64,000 bases of DNA from Crossiella cryophila (GCF_014204915.1 NZ_JACHMH010000001.1:7217501-7281500), one strand, 5' to 3'. Numbered from the stretch's first letter, positions 46,544 to 55,358 are shown. The notes: generated by a model from the sequence alone, not told the origin. Translations and numbers: made by a program.

Positions 46544-49109
46544 GTCCGAGGTGGGAGTAGGCCTGCGGGTGGTTGCCCAGTGAGCGTTCGGCCACCGGGT
46601 CGTACTCCTCGGGCAGCAGGCCGGTGGGTCCGGCGCAGTCGACCATCTGCTGGAACAGTTCCTCGGCCTCGGTGCGGCGGCCGGTGAGCAGATACGCCTC
46701 GATCATCCAGGCCGCGCACAGGTGCCAGCCGCCCTCGGTGCCGGGCAGGCCGTCGTCGCGGTGGTAGCGGTAGACGGTGACGCCGGAACGGAGTTCGGCC
46801 TCGGTGGCGGTGACGGTGGCCTGGAAGCGTTCGTCGGCGGGGTCGATCAGGCCGGAGAGTCCGATGTGGAGGGTCGCGGCATCCAGGTCGGTGCCGTCGT
46901 AGGCGGTGGTGAAGGACTGGACCTCCTCGTTCCAGCCGTGCTTGAGCACATCGGTGGAAATGACCTCCCGCAACGGGATCCAGGAGGCGTCGACGGTGCG
47001 GTCGTAGGTCTGGCCGAGGGTGATGGCGCGGTCCAGGGTGACCCAGCACATGACCTTGGAGTAGACGCGGTGCCGGGGTGCGGCGCGTTCCTCCCAGATG
47101 CCGTGGTCGGGTTCGTGCCAGCGGCGGGTGACGGCCTCGGCCATGGCCTCGACCATGCGCCAGTCGTCGTCGGTGAGCTTGCCGCGGGCGTCGCTGAGTT
47201 TCTTGACCAGGTCGACCACCGGGCCGAAGACGTCGAGCTGGACCTGTTGGTTGGCCAGGTTTCCGACGCGTACGGGGCGTGAACCCGCGTAGCCGGGCAG
47301 GGTGTCCAGGACGGCTTCGGGGCCGAGGGTGTTGCCGTGCAGGGTGTAGAGCGGGTGCAGGCGTTCCGGACCGGCCAGGGTGGCCAGGACCCGGTGCACC
47401 CAGTTGAGGTAGGACTCGGCTTCGGTGAGGGATCCCAGTGATACCAAGGCTTGTGCGGACAGGGCGGCGTCGCGGACCCAGCAGTAGCGGTAGTCCCAGT
47501 TGCGGACACCGCCGATCTCCTCGGGCAGCGAGGACGTTGCGGCGGCGAGGAATGCGCCGGTCTCACCGTGTTGCAGGCCGCGCAGGGTGAGGGCGGAGCG
47601 GGCGACCAGGTCACGCTGGGTGCCGGGCAGGGTGAGTCCGGCCAGCCACTCGGTCCAGTAGGCGTCCGCGCGGGCGCGGCGGTCGGCTTCCGGGGCGGCG
47701 GCGGAGAGATCGTCGGTGCCGCAACGCAGTTCGAGCACCACCGGGGCGTCCGGGGTCACGGTCACGATGGCTTCGGCGGTGCCGTCGGCGGTGATCTCCC
47801 ACTGCACGCCAGGCGAACGCAGCACGATGGGGTCGGTGGTGCCCAGGACGCGCAGGCCGTCGGGTCCGGCGATCAGGGTGACCGGGACCTGGCCGAACTC
47901 CGGGCGGGGCGCGAAGGTGACCAGGGCGGTGGTGTTGCCGGAGATCACCCGGACCAGGTCTGTGCGCTGCGGCGGGGCGTAGTGGTCGAGGTAGTCGGTG
48001 ACCAGCAGCTTGGACCAGCGGGTTTCCACGGTCATCGTGCCCGGGACATAACGCTGGCCCAGGGGCAGGCCGTTGCGCTCCGGCTTGATCGAGAAGTGGC
48101 CCGCGGAAGGGCCGCCGAGCAGGTCGGCGACGACCGCGGCGGAGTCGGGTTCGGGGTGGCAGAGCCAGGTGAGGCGGGCGTCCGGGGTCAGCAAACCTAC
48201 CGACCGTTCGTTAGCCAGCATGGTCAGCCGCTCGATCGGCACCGCCTGCTCGCCGTAGAGCCAGTTCCGCCGCTCCTCCAACAGGAAGGCCAGGGTGAGC
48301 GCGACCTCGGGGGTGTCCGGCAGGCGGTACTCGGCGGCGGTGCGGCCGTCGCCGACCTTGATGCCCAGGTCCGGTCCGGCCAGGCGCTGGAAGGCCTTCT
48401 CGTCGGTGACGTCGTCGCCGATGAACAGCGCGGCCGAGGCGGCGACCTGGTGCCGCAGCACGTCCAGGGCGTGGCCCTTGTCGGTCTGGATCACCGCCAG
48501 CTCGATCACCGCCTTGCCCTCGGTGACCTGGATGCCCGTCCAGGTGCACGGGCCCTGGCGGATCGCGGCGAACGCGCGGTCGGCGACCTCGGGTTCGGCG
48601 CGGCGGGAGTGCACCGCGACCGAGGCGGGCTTGAACTCCAGGTGCACGCCGGGCGCGTCGGTGACGATCTCCTCGATGGCCCGGCGGACCCTGGTGAGCC
48701 GGTCCTTGGCGGCGGCGTCGAGTTCGTGCACGAAGCCGACGTCGAACTCCGAACCGTGCGAGCCCACCAGGTGGACCTCGGCAGGCAGTCTGGACAGGGT
48801 GGCAAGGTCGCGCAGCGCGCGTCCGGAGATGACCGCGATCGTGGTGGCGGGCAGGGTGGCCAGCGAGCGCAGCGCGTTCATCGACTCCGGCAGCGGCCGG
48901 GCCTGCTCGGGATCGGCCACGATCGAGGCCAGGGTGCCGTCGTAGTCACAGGCGACGAGCAGGCGCGGGGTGCGCGCGAGCTGGATCAGGGCGCGGCGGA
49001 GTTCCGGCGGCAGCGCGGCGGCGCTGGCGCGTTCGGGCACCACGGTGAGCCGGGTGGGTGGTTCCGGTGCGGACGTGCGCACCACCTCGGCGTCGCCAAC
49101 CTGACCCAC
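46512..49109 (-). CDS. Fusion of trehalose-6-phosphate phosphatase and GH15 glycosidase
   Basis: 865 residues. N-terminal HAD phosphatase of the OtsB type (about 30-265): nucleophile Asp in ACDYDGTLASI, AVISGRALRDL, SHGSEFDVG, and metal-binding GDDVTDEKAF. Then GH15 (about 290-865): a beta-sandwich followed by an (alpha/alpha)6 barrel with RNWDYRYCWVRDA and HNWNEEVQSF-like GWNEEVQSFT. GH15 members include glucoamylase and the mycobacterial trehalase. One polypeptide could therefore dephosphorylate trehalose-6-phosphate and split trehalose to two glucose, or use another alpha-glucoside. AAGGAG lies 7 bp before GTG 49109. Confidence 0.9.
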   Translation of the reverse strand: MGQVGDAEVVRTSAPEPPTRLTVVPERASAAALPPELRRALIQLARTPRLLVACDYDGTLASIVADPEQARPLPESMNALRSLATLPATTIAVISGRALRDLATLSRLPAEVHLVGSHGSEFDVGFVHELDAAAKDRLTRVRRAIEEIVTDAPGVHLEFKPASVAVHSRRAEPEVADRAFAAIRQGPCTWTGIQVTEGKAVIELAVIQTDKGHALDVLRHQVAASAALFIGDDVTDEKAFQRLAGPDLGIKVGDGRTAAEYRLPDTPEVALTLAFLLEERRNWLYGEQAVPIERLTMLANERSVGLLTPDARLTWLCHPEPDSAAVVADLLGGPSAGHFSIKPERNGLPLGQRYVPGTMTVETRWSKLLVTDYLDHYAPPQRTDLVRVISGNTTALVTFAPRPEFGQVPVTLIAGPDGLRVLGTTDPIVLRSPGVQWEITADGTAEAIVTVTPDAPVVLELRCGTDDLSAAAPEADRRARADAYWTEWLAGLTLPGTQRDLVARSALTLRGLQHGETGAFLAAATSSLPEEIGGVRNWDYRYCWVRDAALSAQALVSLGSLTEAESYLNWVHRVLATLAGPERLHPLYTLHGNTLGPEAVLDTLPGYAGSRPVRVGNLANQQVQLDVFGPVVDLVKKLSDARGKLTDDDWRMVEAMAEAVTRRWHEPDHGIWEERAAPRHRVYSKVMCWVTLDRAITLGQTYDRTVDASWIPLREVISTDVLKHGWNEEVQSFTTAYDGTDLDAATLHIGLSGLIDPADERFQATVTATEAELRSGVTVYRYHRDDGLPGTEGGWHLCAAWMIEAYLLTGRRTEAEELFQQMVDCAGPTGLLPEEYDPVAERSLGNHPQAYSHLGLIRCAQLLDR

Positions 49110-49252
49110 GGGAACTCCTTCGGCATTGCCACGACCCCGTTGCCGCAGGCGGCGACCTTAACCCTCCATTCAGGTGAATTCCCCGAGCTTTTCGAATGCC
49201 TTGATGCCCTGGCACGCACTACTTCGGTTGCGAGTTCCGCTTTCGTTCTCCT

Positions 49253-49269
49253 GGGGGTGGATCACCCCC
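49253..49269 (-). terminator. Small hairpin at the MFS 3' end
   Basis: GGGGGTG (49253-49259) and CACCCCC (49263-49269) pair around a 3-nt loop, overlapping the MFS stop codon. Short and without U tract, so a weak candidate. Confidence 0.35.
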
Positions 49270-50782
49270 TCCCGCGACTGAGCCCGAGTGCGATTCCGGC
49301 GGCGATCAGGAACACCACGGTCTCGTAGCCGAGTGCGTACCCGAACCCACTCGCCGGATCAGCACCGACCGCGAACACCAGTCCCGCCAACGTGATGCCC
49401 AGGGTGCCGCCCAGTTGCTGGGCCGTGGGCAGCAATCCGGAGGCGGAGCCAATGGCGTCGGGATGGGTGCGGGCGAGGACGACGGCGAAGACGGCCGCGG
49501 TGAACACGCCGAAGCCCAGTCCCGCCGGGATCAGCAGCAGGGACAGGGTCCACGGCTCGGCCGGGGTGCCGACGATCGCGGCCAGGGCGGCGGTGGTGAC
49601 GGCGATCCCGGCGGCGGCGATGGCGAGTGGCAGGCCGCCGTGACGGCGGGTGAGGGTCGGGGCGAGGCGGCTGCCGAGGGCGGCGGCGAGGGGGTAGGTG
49701 GCGGTGAGCAGGGCGGCGGTGAGGGGGGTGTGGCCGGGGCCGGTTTGCAGGTAGCGGAGCAGGAGGTAGGTGAGGGAGGGGACGCCTGCGTTGAAGACCA
49801 GGACGAGGAGGAGGCCGGTTCGGGCGGGGCGGTCGCGGAGGACGGTGGGGTGCAGGAGGGGGTTGGGGCGGCGTTGGGTGCGGGCGAAGAGGGTGAGGAG
49901 GGTGAGGGCGGTGGCGAGGGTGAGCCAGGTCCAGGGGGGCCAGCCGGTGTCGCGGCCCAGGGAGAGGGGGAGGATGAGGAGGGCCAGGCCGGAGGCGGCG
50001 AGGGTTGCGCCGAGCAGGTCGATCCGGGGAGCGGGCGGGCGGGGGTTGTCGGGCGGGGCCAGGCAAGCCACGGCCGAGGGGGCACCGGGCTGGGTCGGGT
50101 GTGTGCTGGGCGAAGGCTGGCCAGGCTGGGCCGGGCGGACGGCGGGCGAAGGCAGACCCGACTGAGCCAGCTGCGTGCGGAGCGCGGGCTGATCGGGCCG
50201 GGCAGGGTGCGTGGCGGGGGTGGCGGGCAGCGCCGTCGCGGGCAGTTTTCCGCTGAACGCCAAGGCAAGCAGCGCCACCGGCACGTTCGCCAGGAACAAC
50301 AGCCGCCAGCCCAGCCCCGTCGGATCCACCGTCAACAGCACCCCGCCCAGCAACGGCCCGCTCAGCGCGGCCACCGCCATCGTCGCCCCCAGTGAACTCA
50401 GCGCCCGCGCCCGCCGCTCAACCGGCAGCGCCGTCTGGATCAGCGAGAACACCTGCGGCGCCACCAATCCACTGCCCACCCCCTCGACCAGCCGCGCCAG
50501 CACCAGGAAACCCGCCGTCGGCGCGAGCGCGCTGCTCACCGTGCCGATGGTGAACACCGCCAGTCCGATCCGGAACAGCCGCCGGTACCCGTACCGGTCC
50601 CCCAGCCGCGCCGCGATGAGCAGCAGGCTGGCGTAGGTCAGGGTGTAGCCGGTCAGGACGAGTTGGGTGGTGCCCTGGCCGGCGTGCAGGTCAGCGGTGA
50701 TCGACGGCAGCGCCACCTGGACCAGGGTGACGTCCAGGAGTTGCAGGAAGGTCGTGCTCAGGAGGATGGGCAGGATGGTCAT
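49262..50782 (-). CDS. MFS drug exporter (DHA2/EmrB-QacA type) with Pro-rich loop
   Basis: A 506-residue transporter with about 12-14 helices. Signature segments are LLDVTLVQVALPSITADLHA, ARLGDRYGYRRLFRIGLAVF (motif A) and ARLVEGVGSGLVAPQ (motif C-like). Between the helix ending LALAFSGKLP and the next one lies a low-complexity insert of about 70 residues rich in Pro, Gln, Ala and Thr (PSPSTHPTQPGAP and similar), longer than in relatives. A proton-driven efflux of a toxic compound is likely. The ATG overlaps the hydrolase stop (ATGA), so the exporter is cotranslated with that enzyme. Confidence 0.92.
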   Translation of the reverse strand: MTILPILLSTTFLQLLDVTLVQVALPSITADLHAGQGTTQLVLTGYTLTYASLLLIAARLGDRYGYRRLFRIGLAVFTIGTVSSALAPTAGFLVLARLVEGVGSGLVAPQVFSLIQTALPVERRARALSSLGATMAVAALSGPLLGGVLLTVDPTGLGWRLLFLANVPVALLALAFSGKLPATALPATPATHPARPDQPALRTQLAQSGLPSPAVRPAQPGQPSPSTHPTQPGAPSAVACLAPPDNPRPPAPRIDLLGATLAASGLALLILPLSLGRDTGWPPWTWLTLATALTLLTLFARTQRRPNPLLHPTVLRDRPARTGLLLVLVFNAGVPSLTYLLLRYLQTGPGHTPLTAALLTATYPLAAALGSRLAPTLTRRHGGLPLAIAAAGIAVTTAALAAIVGTPAEPWTLSLLLIPAGLGFGVFTAAVFAVVLARTHPDAIGSASGLLPTAQQLGGTLGITLAGLVFAVGADPASGFGYALGYETVVFLIAAGIALGLSRGRG

Positions 50783-51618
50783 TGGACTGTGGTGGTGAGC
50801 AGGGTCTGGGCCAGGGCGGCGGGGCGGGCGGCGAATGGGGAGTGGCTGCCGGGGAGGGTGTGCACGGTGAAGGGGTTGGCCGGCATGGCCTGGTCGGCTT
50901 CGGTGATCATGAGGTCCTGCACGGCCGGGGTGAGGGCCTGGTCCTCGGACAGGCGGATGAAGTGGCGCGGGATGCGGCCCCATGCCTCGCGGGACAGGGT
51001 GATCGGTTCGACGGCCACGGCCAGGGGCAGGTCGGGACTCAGGGACAGGTGCCAGCGGGCGAAGTACTCGGCTGGCACGTCCTGGTAGTAGGCGATGCGG
51101 AGGCGTTCGATGTAGTCCGGGTCGGGGCTGAGCGGGTTGATGCGGAAGGCGCCGAGTTCGGCTGGGTCGCCGATGGTCAGGCCGCCGCCCTTGTTGCTGG
51201 CTTGTTCCGGCGTACTCAGGTAGTCGTGGAAGGTGGGGCGGGCCGCCGGGACGAAGGCGGAGAGGTAGACCTGGCGGTCGATCAGGTGCGGGGCCAGTTC
51301 GGCGGCCAGGGAGGCGGGGCCGCCGCCCGCGCTGTGCGAGACCAGGACGACCTGGTTGTACCGGCGAAGTCCTTGCAGGGCTTGGACGATGGCGTCCGCG
51401 TTGTCCCGCATGGTGACGGTGGCCAGTGCGGACTTCTCGGTGTCCAGGCCGGGCTGGCCGGGGGTCAGGTAGCCGGTGGGGTGAGGGGCGGCGAAGCCGT
51501 GGCCGGGGAGGTCGAGGGCGAGGCTGGTGGCGCCGCGGGCGGCGAGTTCGCGCTGGGTCTCGGCGAAGTGCGCGGAGGAGTGCCAGGCGCCGTGGACCAG
51601 GAGGAAGATCGTGTTCAC
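50779..51618 (-). CDS. Alpha/beta hydrolase
   Basis: A 279-residue serine hydrolase. IFLLVHGAWHSS gives the oxyanion HG; the nucleophile elbow is LVSHSAGGG with the central Ser; DQALTPAVQ supplies an acid and LPGSHSPF the His. Similar to the esterase/PIR7-like group acting on plant or polyketide esters. GTG 51618 is chosen because the HGAW motif should lie about 10 residues from the start; the frame extends to 51717. Divergent from a LysR gene with direct repeats between, and coupled to an exporter, which suggests an inactivate-and-export unit. Confidence 0.88.
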   Translation of the reverse strand: MNTIFLLVHGAWHSSAHFAETQRELAARGATSLALDLPGHGFAAPHPTGYLTPGQPGLDTEKSALATVTMRDNADAIVQALQGLRRYNQVVLVSHSAGGGPASLAAELAPHLIDRQVYLSAFVPAARPTFHDYLSTPEQASNKGGGLTIGDPAELGAFRINPLSPDPDYIERLRIAYYQDVPAEYFARWHLSLSPDLPLAVAVEPITLSREAWGRIPRHFIRLSEDQALTPAVQDLMITEADQAMPANPFTVHTLPGSHSPFAARPAALAQTLLTTTVQ

Positions 51619-51658
51619 GTGGTCGAGAGTGCGCCCGCGGGCGGGCGTTATCCATCGG

Positions 51659-51691
51659 GATATCTGACAAGTGGGCTTGCGATATCTGACA
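51659..51691. promoter_or_regulatory. Direct-repeat operator GATATCTGACA x2
   Basis: GATATCTGACA occurs at 51659-51669 and again at 51681-51691, 22 bp apart (two helical turns), in the 89-bp gap between the hydrolase and the LysR gene. GATATC is itself palindromic. A TAGCCT box (51696-51701) 6 bp before GTG 51708 could be the LysR gene's leaderless -10, so the second repeat would overlap its -35 zone. Confidence 0.65.
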
Positions 51692-51707
51692 GGTATAGCC
51701 TGGGGGT

Positions 51708-52616
51708 GTGGAAGCACGGCATCTTCGGTACGCGGTGGCGTTGGCCGAGCATCAGCACTTCGGGCGGGCGGCGGCCGCGCTGGGCATCGCGCAGCCGCCG
51801 CTGTCCAAGCAGATCGGCGACCTGGAGCGGGAGCTGGGCGCGCGGTTGTTCAACCGGACGCCGCACGGGGTGTTCCCGACCGCCGCCGGGGACGCCTTCC
51901 TGTCGCGGGCCCGGCGGGCGCTGACCGAGATGTCGGCCGCCGTGGTGGACGCGGGGCGGGCGGCCCGGGGTGAGACCGGGCGGTTGCGGCTGGGGTTCAT
52001 CGGGTCGGCGGTGCTGGAACTGCTGCCCTCGGTGCTGAGCCGGTTCGGGCGGGAGCATCCGGATGTGCGGATGGCGCTGCACGAGATGTCCTCGGCCAGG
52101 GGGGCGGCGGCACTGCTGGCCGGGGATCTGGACATCGCGATCACCCGGGGCGCGCCGCGTGGGGCGGGCGCGGAGAACCTGGTGTCGGTCAGCGTTGGAC
52201 AGGATCGCCTGATCGCGGTGGTCGGGATGGGGAATCCCCATGCGGGACAAGGACAAATTCATGTCGACCAGTTGCGGGCGCAGACCCTGATCGTGGCCCC
52301 GCCGGAGGAGGAACCGGCCACCCTGGCCACCATCTGCGAGCTACTGGGTGAACGCGTCCTGCCGTTGGGCGGCACCGTCGAGGCCCGGGATGTGCACACC
52401 ATCGTCGGGCTGGCCGCCTGCGGCATCGGCGTGGGACTGGGGCCGTCCTGCATGCGGCGGGCGGCCCGGCCGGACGTGCGATTCCTCGACGTGGCACCGC
52501 ACACCGACCTGCCGCCGCTGGTGATGTCCTACCGCGCGGGCGATCCCGGGCCGGTGCTGGGCGCCTACCTGGACGTCACCCGGGAGCTGTGCCCGAACGT
52601 GCGCGGGCTGCGCTGA
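51708..52616 (+). CDS. LysR-family transcriptional regulator
   Basis: A 302-residue regulator: winged helix HFGRAAAALGIAQPPLSKQIGDLE with recognition helix, then two effector subdomains (LGFIGSAVLELLPSVL, GDLDIAITRG, VGLAACGIGVGLGP). It resembles the BenM/CatM-like branch. Divergent from the hydrolase-exporter pair, its probable target, with two GATATCTGACA repeats in between. Its stop is 1 bp from the next gene's stop on the opposite strand. Confidence 0.93.
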   Translation: MEARHLRYAVALAEHQHFGRAAAALGIAQPPLSKQIGDLERELGARLFNRTPHGVFPTAAGDAFLSRARRALTEMSAAVVDAGRAARGETGRLRLGFIGSAVLELLPSVLSRFGREHPDVRMALHEMSSARGAAALLAGDLDIAITRGAPRGAGAENLVSVSVGQDRLIAVVGMGNPHAGQGQIHVDQLRAQTLIVAPPEEEPATLATICELLGERVLPLGGTVEARDVHTIVGLAACGIGVGLGPSCMRRAARPDVRFLDVAPHTDLPPLVMSYRAGDPGPVLGAYLDVTRELCPNVRGLR

Positions 52617-52617
52617 G

Positions 52618-53046
52618 TCAGCCCAGGGCCTTGATCATCGTTTCCCAGGAACGCAGGAACTCCGGGTACTCGGCGGCGAAATCGGCCAGCGCGCGCTCAC
52701 CAGCCGGGCTGAGCGGGGTGAGCTGATAGGTGACGGTGACCGTGCAGCCGGTGCCACTGGGTTCGATCTCCACGGTGACCGTGCCCGCCCGCGAACCCGG
52801 GGTCACCCTGGCGTAGGAGATCCGCCGGTCCGGTTCGCGGTCCAGCACGATCCAGGTGGTGCACTCACCATCCACTGTGGTCTCGAAGACGGTGCCGGGC
52901 TCCGAATCGTCCACTGTGGACACCGGGAACCTCGGCTGCCAGCCGGGCACCCAGCGCTCCTCGCCGCGGGCGGTGAACAGCGGGAAGGCCGCCGCGGGGG
53001 CCATGGCGAGCGGGAAGCGTCCGGTCAGGTGCCGCGTGGCCGTCAT
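52618..53046 (-). CDS. SRPBCC (START-like) protein
   Basis: A 142-residue protein with the START/Bet v1-like cavity fold: RHLTGRFPLAMAPAAAFPLF at the start, GTVFETTVDGECTTWIVLDR and TVTVTYQLTPLSPAGERALADF later. These bind lipids or aromatic ligands or act as polyketide cyclases; no catalytic residues can be named. It lies 14 bp downstream of a LysR gene on the same strand and may share its transcript. Confidence 0.85.
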   Translation of the reverse strand: MTATRHLTGRFPLAMAPAAAFPLFTARGEERWVPGWQPRFPVSTVDDSEPGTVFETTVDGECTTWIVLDREPDRRISYARVTPGSRAGTVTVEIEPSGTGCTVTVTYQLTPLSPAGERALADFAAEYPEFLRSWETMIKALG

Positions 53047-53060
53047 GGGGGCCACCGTAC

Positions 53061-53876
53061 TCAGGAGGCGCTGGCCGGTTTGCGTTGGGCCAGCACGGTG
53101 CGCGCGGTGCGCAGGAAGGCCGCGACCGCCGGTTGCGGGGCGCTCTCCGGCCAGGCCAGCACCAGCCGGGTCGCGGGCAGATCGGCCACCGGGACCGTCA
53201 CCACGGCCTGGCCGACCCGGTCGGCGGTGCTCGCGCCCGCCACCACGATCAGCCTGCCGAAGGCCACCCGGTCCACGATCTCGTCCAGGGCCAGCGGCGG
53301 GCACTCCGGGGTGTAGCCGTCCAGGGCCCGCAGGTCGGCCTGGGTGACCGCGACCCGGCCGGCGAGCGCGTGGCCGGGCGGCAGCAGCGCGACCGGGGTC
53401 TCCTCCAGCAGTTCCAGGGTGCGCAGGCCGGACAGGTCGTCCGTGCTCGCGCACAGCACCGCCAGATCGGCCTCCCCCGCTCGCAGGGCGGCGGCGCGGT
53501 CGAGCACGAACACGATCTCCACCCCGGCCGGCCCGTACGCGCTGACCAGGTCGGCCAGCAGCCCGGCGCCCGCACCCGGCCGGACCGCGAGCACCAGCCG
53601 CGGCGGCGCCCCGGCCCGCTGGGTGCGACTGGCCGCGGTGTCCAGGGCGGCCAGCGCGCGGCGGCCCTCGGTGCGCAGCACCTGCCCGGCCGCGGTCAGT
53701 TCGACCCGGCGGCTGGTGCGCTCGAACAACCGCACGCCCAGGCGGCGTTCCAGGCGGCTGATCGCCCTGGACAGCGGCGGCTGGGCCATCCCGAGCCGGT
53801 CGGCGGCCCGGCCGAAATGCAGTTCCTCGGCGACCGCGAGGAAATACTCCAGCTCCCGCGTCTCCAGTCGATCCAT
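53061..53876 (-). CDS. LysR-family transcriptional regulator
   Basis: A 271-residue regulator, a little short for the family. Helix-turn-helix HFGRAADRLGMAQPPLSRAISRLE, effector domain with LVLAVRPGAGAGLLADLV and DLAVLCASTDDLSG. Divergent from the SnoaL/MDR operon; GTACCG-GT-CGGTAC lies in the 69-bp gap. Followed by the SRPBCC gene. Confidence 0.92.
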   Translation of the reverse strand: MDRLETRELEYFLAVAEELHFGRAADRLGMAQPPLSRAISRLERRLGVRLFERTSRRVELTAAGQVLRTEGRRALAALDTAASRTQRAGAPPRLVLAVRPGAGAGLLADLVSAYGPAGVEIVFVLDRAAALRAGEADLAVLCASTDDLSGLRTLELLEETPVALLPPGHALAGRVAVTQADLRALDGYTPECPPLALDEIVDRVAFGRLIVVAGASTADRVGQAVVTVPVADLPATRLVLAWPESAPQPAVAAFLRTARTVLAQRKPASAS

Positions 53877-53885
53877 ACCCGCAGG

Positions 53886-53899
53886 GTACCGGTCGGTAC
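53886..53899. promoter_or_regulatory. Inverted repeat between LysR and SnoaL genes
   Basis: GTACCG (53886-53891) and CGGTAC (53894-53899) are perfect 6-bp inverted repeats with a 2-bp spacer, 10 bp from the LysR start and 47 bp from the SnoaL start. A candidate site for the LysR protein. Confidence 0.5.
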
Positions 53900-53945
53900 T
53901 CAGGTGATCATCGCTCTACCTGCTTTGACCTGGTCGGATGGGGTC

Positions 53946-54380
53946 ATGAGCGAAGAACGCAAGGTGGCCGAGGTACTGGCCCGCTATGTCCGCGCCACCG
54001 ACGACCGCAACGGTCCGGCCCAGGGCGCGCTGTTCACCGAGGACGCCGTCGTGGAGGTCATGGTCCGCAGTGGCAAGGGCTACGAGAAGGTCGGCGAGCC
54101 GCTGATCGGCAGCGCCGGGGTGGCCTGGGCGGTGGAGAACCTGATGGCCCCGCACCCGCCCGGCGGATCCAGCCACCACATGACCGCCGACCACATCATC
54201 GAGGTCAACGGCGACATCGCGCACCTGAGCGCGCAGGTGATCCACTTCTCGGTGCGGGAGGAGATCCGCCCGGTCGAATCCGCCTACTACGACACCGATC
54301 TGCGCAAGATCGACGGCGAGTGGAAGATCACCCACCACTGCGTGCTGCTGGACCGCCCGATGGTCGGACCGGACGCGTGA
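53946..54380 (+). CDS. SnoaL/NTF2-like protein
   Basis: A 144-residue cone-fold protein: EVLARYVRATDDRNGPAQGALFTEDAVVEV, SSHHMTADHIIEVNGD and the closing DLRKIDGEWKITHHCVLL are typical. The fold serves polyketide cyclases, isomerases and dehydratases, or simple ligand binding. It shares an overlap with the MDR gene (TGATG), so both are cotranslated. Confidence 0.88.
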   Translation: MSEERKVAEVLARYVRATDDRNGPAQGALFTEDAVVEVMVRSGKGYEKVGEPLIGSAGVAWAVENLMAPHPPGGSSHHMTADHIIEVNGDIAHLSAQVIHFSVREEIRPVESAYYDTDLRKIDGEWKITHHCVLLDRPMVGPDA

Positions 54381-55300
54381 TGCGCGCGATGGTCTACCGC
54401 CGCTTCGGCGGCCCCGAGGTCCTCGAACCCGCTGACCTGCCCGAACCCAAGACGCACCTGGACTCGGTGCTGGTGCGGGTGCGCGCCGCCGCGCTCAACC
54501 CGGCGGACCTGTCCAACCAGTCCGGCCTGTTCGAGCACACCCTGGAAACCCACTTCCCGGTGGTGCCCGGCTGGGACATCGCCGGGGTGGTCGAACGGGC
54601 CGGGCTCGGCGCACCCGAGTTCAAGCCGGGTGACGAGGTGATCGGCTACATCCGCGGCGAGCTGATGCGCGCGCACGGCGGCCTGGCCGAACTGGTGGCC
54701 ACCGACGTCCGCACCCTGCTGCCCAAACCGGCCGGGTGGTCCTGGGCGGAGGCGGCCGGGCTGCCGCTGGCCGGGCTGACCGCGTATCAGGCCATCGTCC
54801 GGGTGCTGGACGTGCGGCCAGGCGAGACCCTGCTGGTGCACGCGGCCTCGGGCGCGGTCGGCTCGCTGGCCGCGCAGCTGGCGAAGTTCCGCGGGGCGCG
54901 GGTGATCGGCACCGCCTCGCCGCGCAACCACGACTACCTGCACGAACTGGGCGTCGAGCCGGTCGGCTACGGGCCGGGCCTGGCCGATCGGGTGCTGGAA
55001 CTGGCCGCCCTCGGCGTGGACGCGGTGCTGGACGCGGCCGGGCGCGGCACGCTGCCCGCGACCGCGGCGGTCGGGAGGCCAGGGGCGCGGCTGGCCTCGG
55101 CGGCGGAGTTCGGGCTGCCGGGCGTGGCGAATGTGTTCGTCCGGCTGGACCCAGCGGACTTCCGGGCGGTGGCCACGCTGGCCGAGCAGGGCGTGCTGCG
55201 CGTGCGGGTCGGCGCGACCTTCCCCCTGGACCAGGCGGCGCAGGCGCAGCGGGTGCTGGCCGCGGGCACCAGCCAGGGCAAGGTCGTGGTGGAGATCTGA
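54380..55300 (+). CDS. MDR-family NADPH:quinone reductase-like protein
   Basis: A 306-residue medium-chain reductase without a zinc site. Segments are MVYRRFGGPEVLEPADLPEP, AAALNPADLSNQSGLF, VVPGWDIAGVVERAG, LLVHAASGAVGSLAAQLAKF (nucleotide binding) and VDAVLDAAGRGTLP. It should reduce an enone or quinone using NADPH. Coupled to the SnoaL gene by a one-base overlap and regulated from the divergent LysR side by position. Confidence 0.9.
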   Translation: MRAMVYRRFGGPEVLEPADLPEPKTHLDSVLVRVRAAALNPADLSNQSGLFEHTLETHFPVVPGWDIAGVVERAGLGAPEFKPGDEVIGYIRGELMRAHGGLAELVATDVRTLLPKPAGWSWAEAAGLPLAGLTAYQAIVRVLDVRPGETLLVHAASGAVGSLAAQLAKFRGARVIGTASPRNHDYLHELGVEPVGYGPGLADRVLELAALGVDAVLDAAGRGTLPATAAVGRPGARLASAAEFGLPGVANVFVRLDPADFRAVATLAEQGVLRVRVGATFPLDQAAQAQRVLAAGTSQGKVVVEI

Positions 55301-55315
55301 GTACCGCACCTCTCA

Positions 55316-55345
55316 TGTTAGCTGCTAACATGTTAGTGGCTAACA
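55316..55345. promoter_or_regulatory. Tandem palindromic TetR operators before FAD monooxygenase
   Basis: TGTTAGC-T-GCTAACA (55316-55330) is a perfect 15-bp palindrome. Immediately after it, TGTTAG-TGG-CTAACA (55331-55345) is a second one. They lie head to tail with a 15-bp period, AT-rich in GC-rich DNA, ending 13 bp before the monooxygenase GTG. The TetR gene at the end of the same operon is the obvious binder. Confidence 0.8.
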
Positions 55346-55358
55346 TGGGGAGGTCGCG

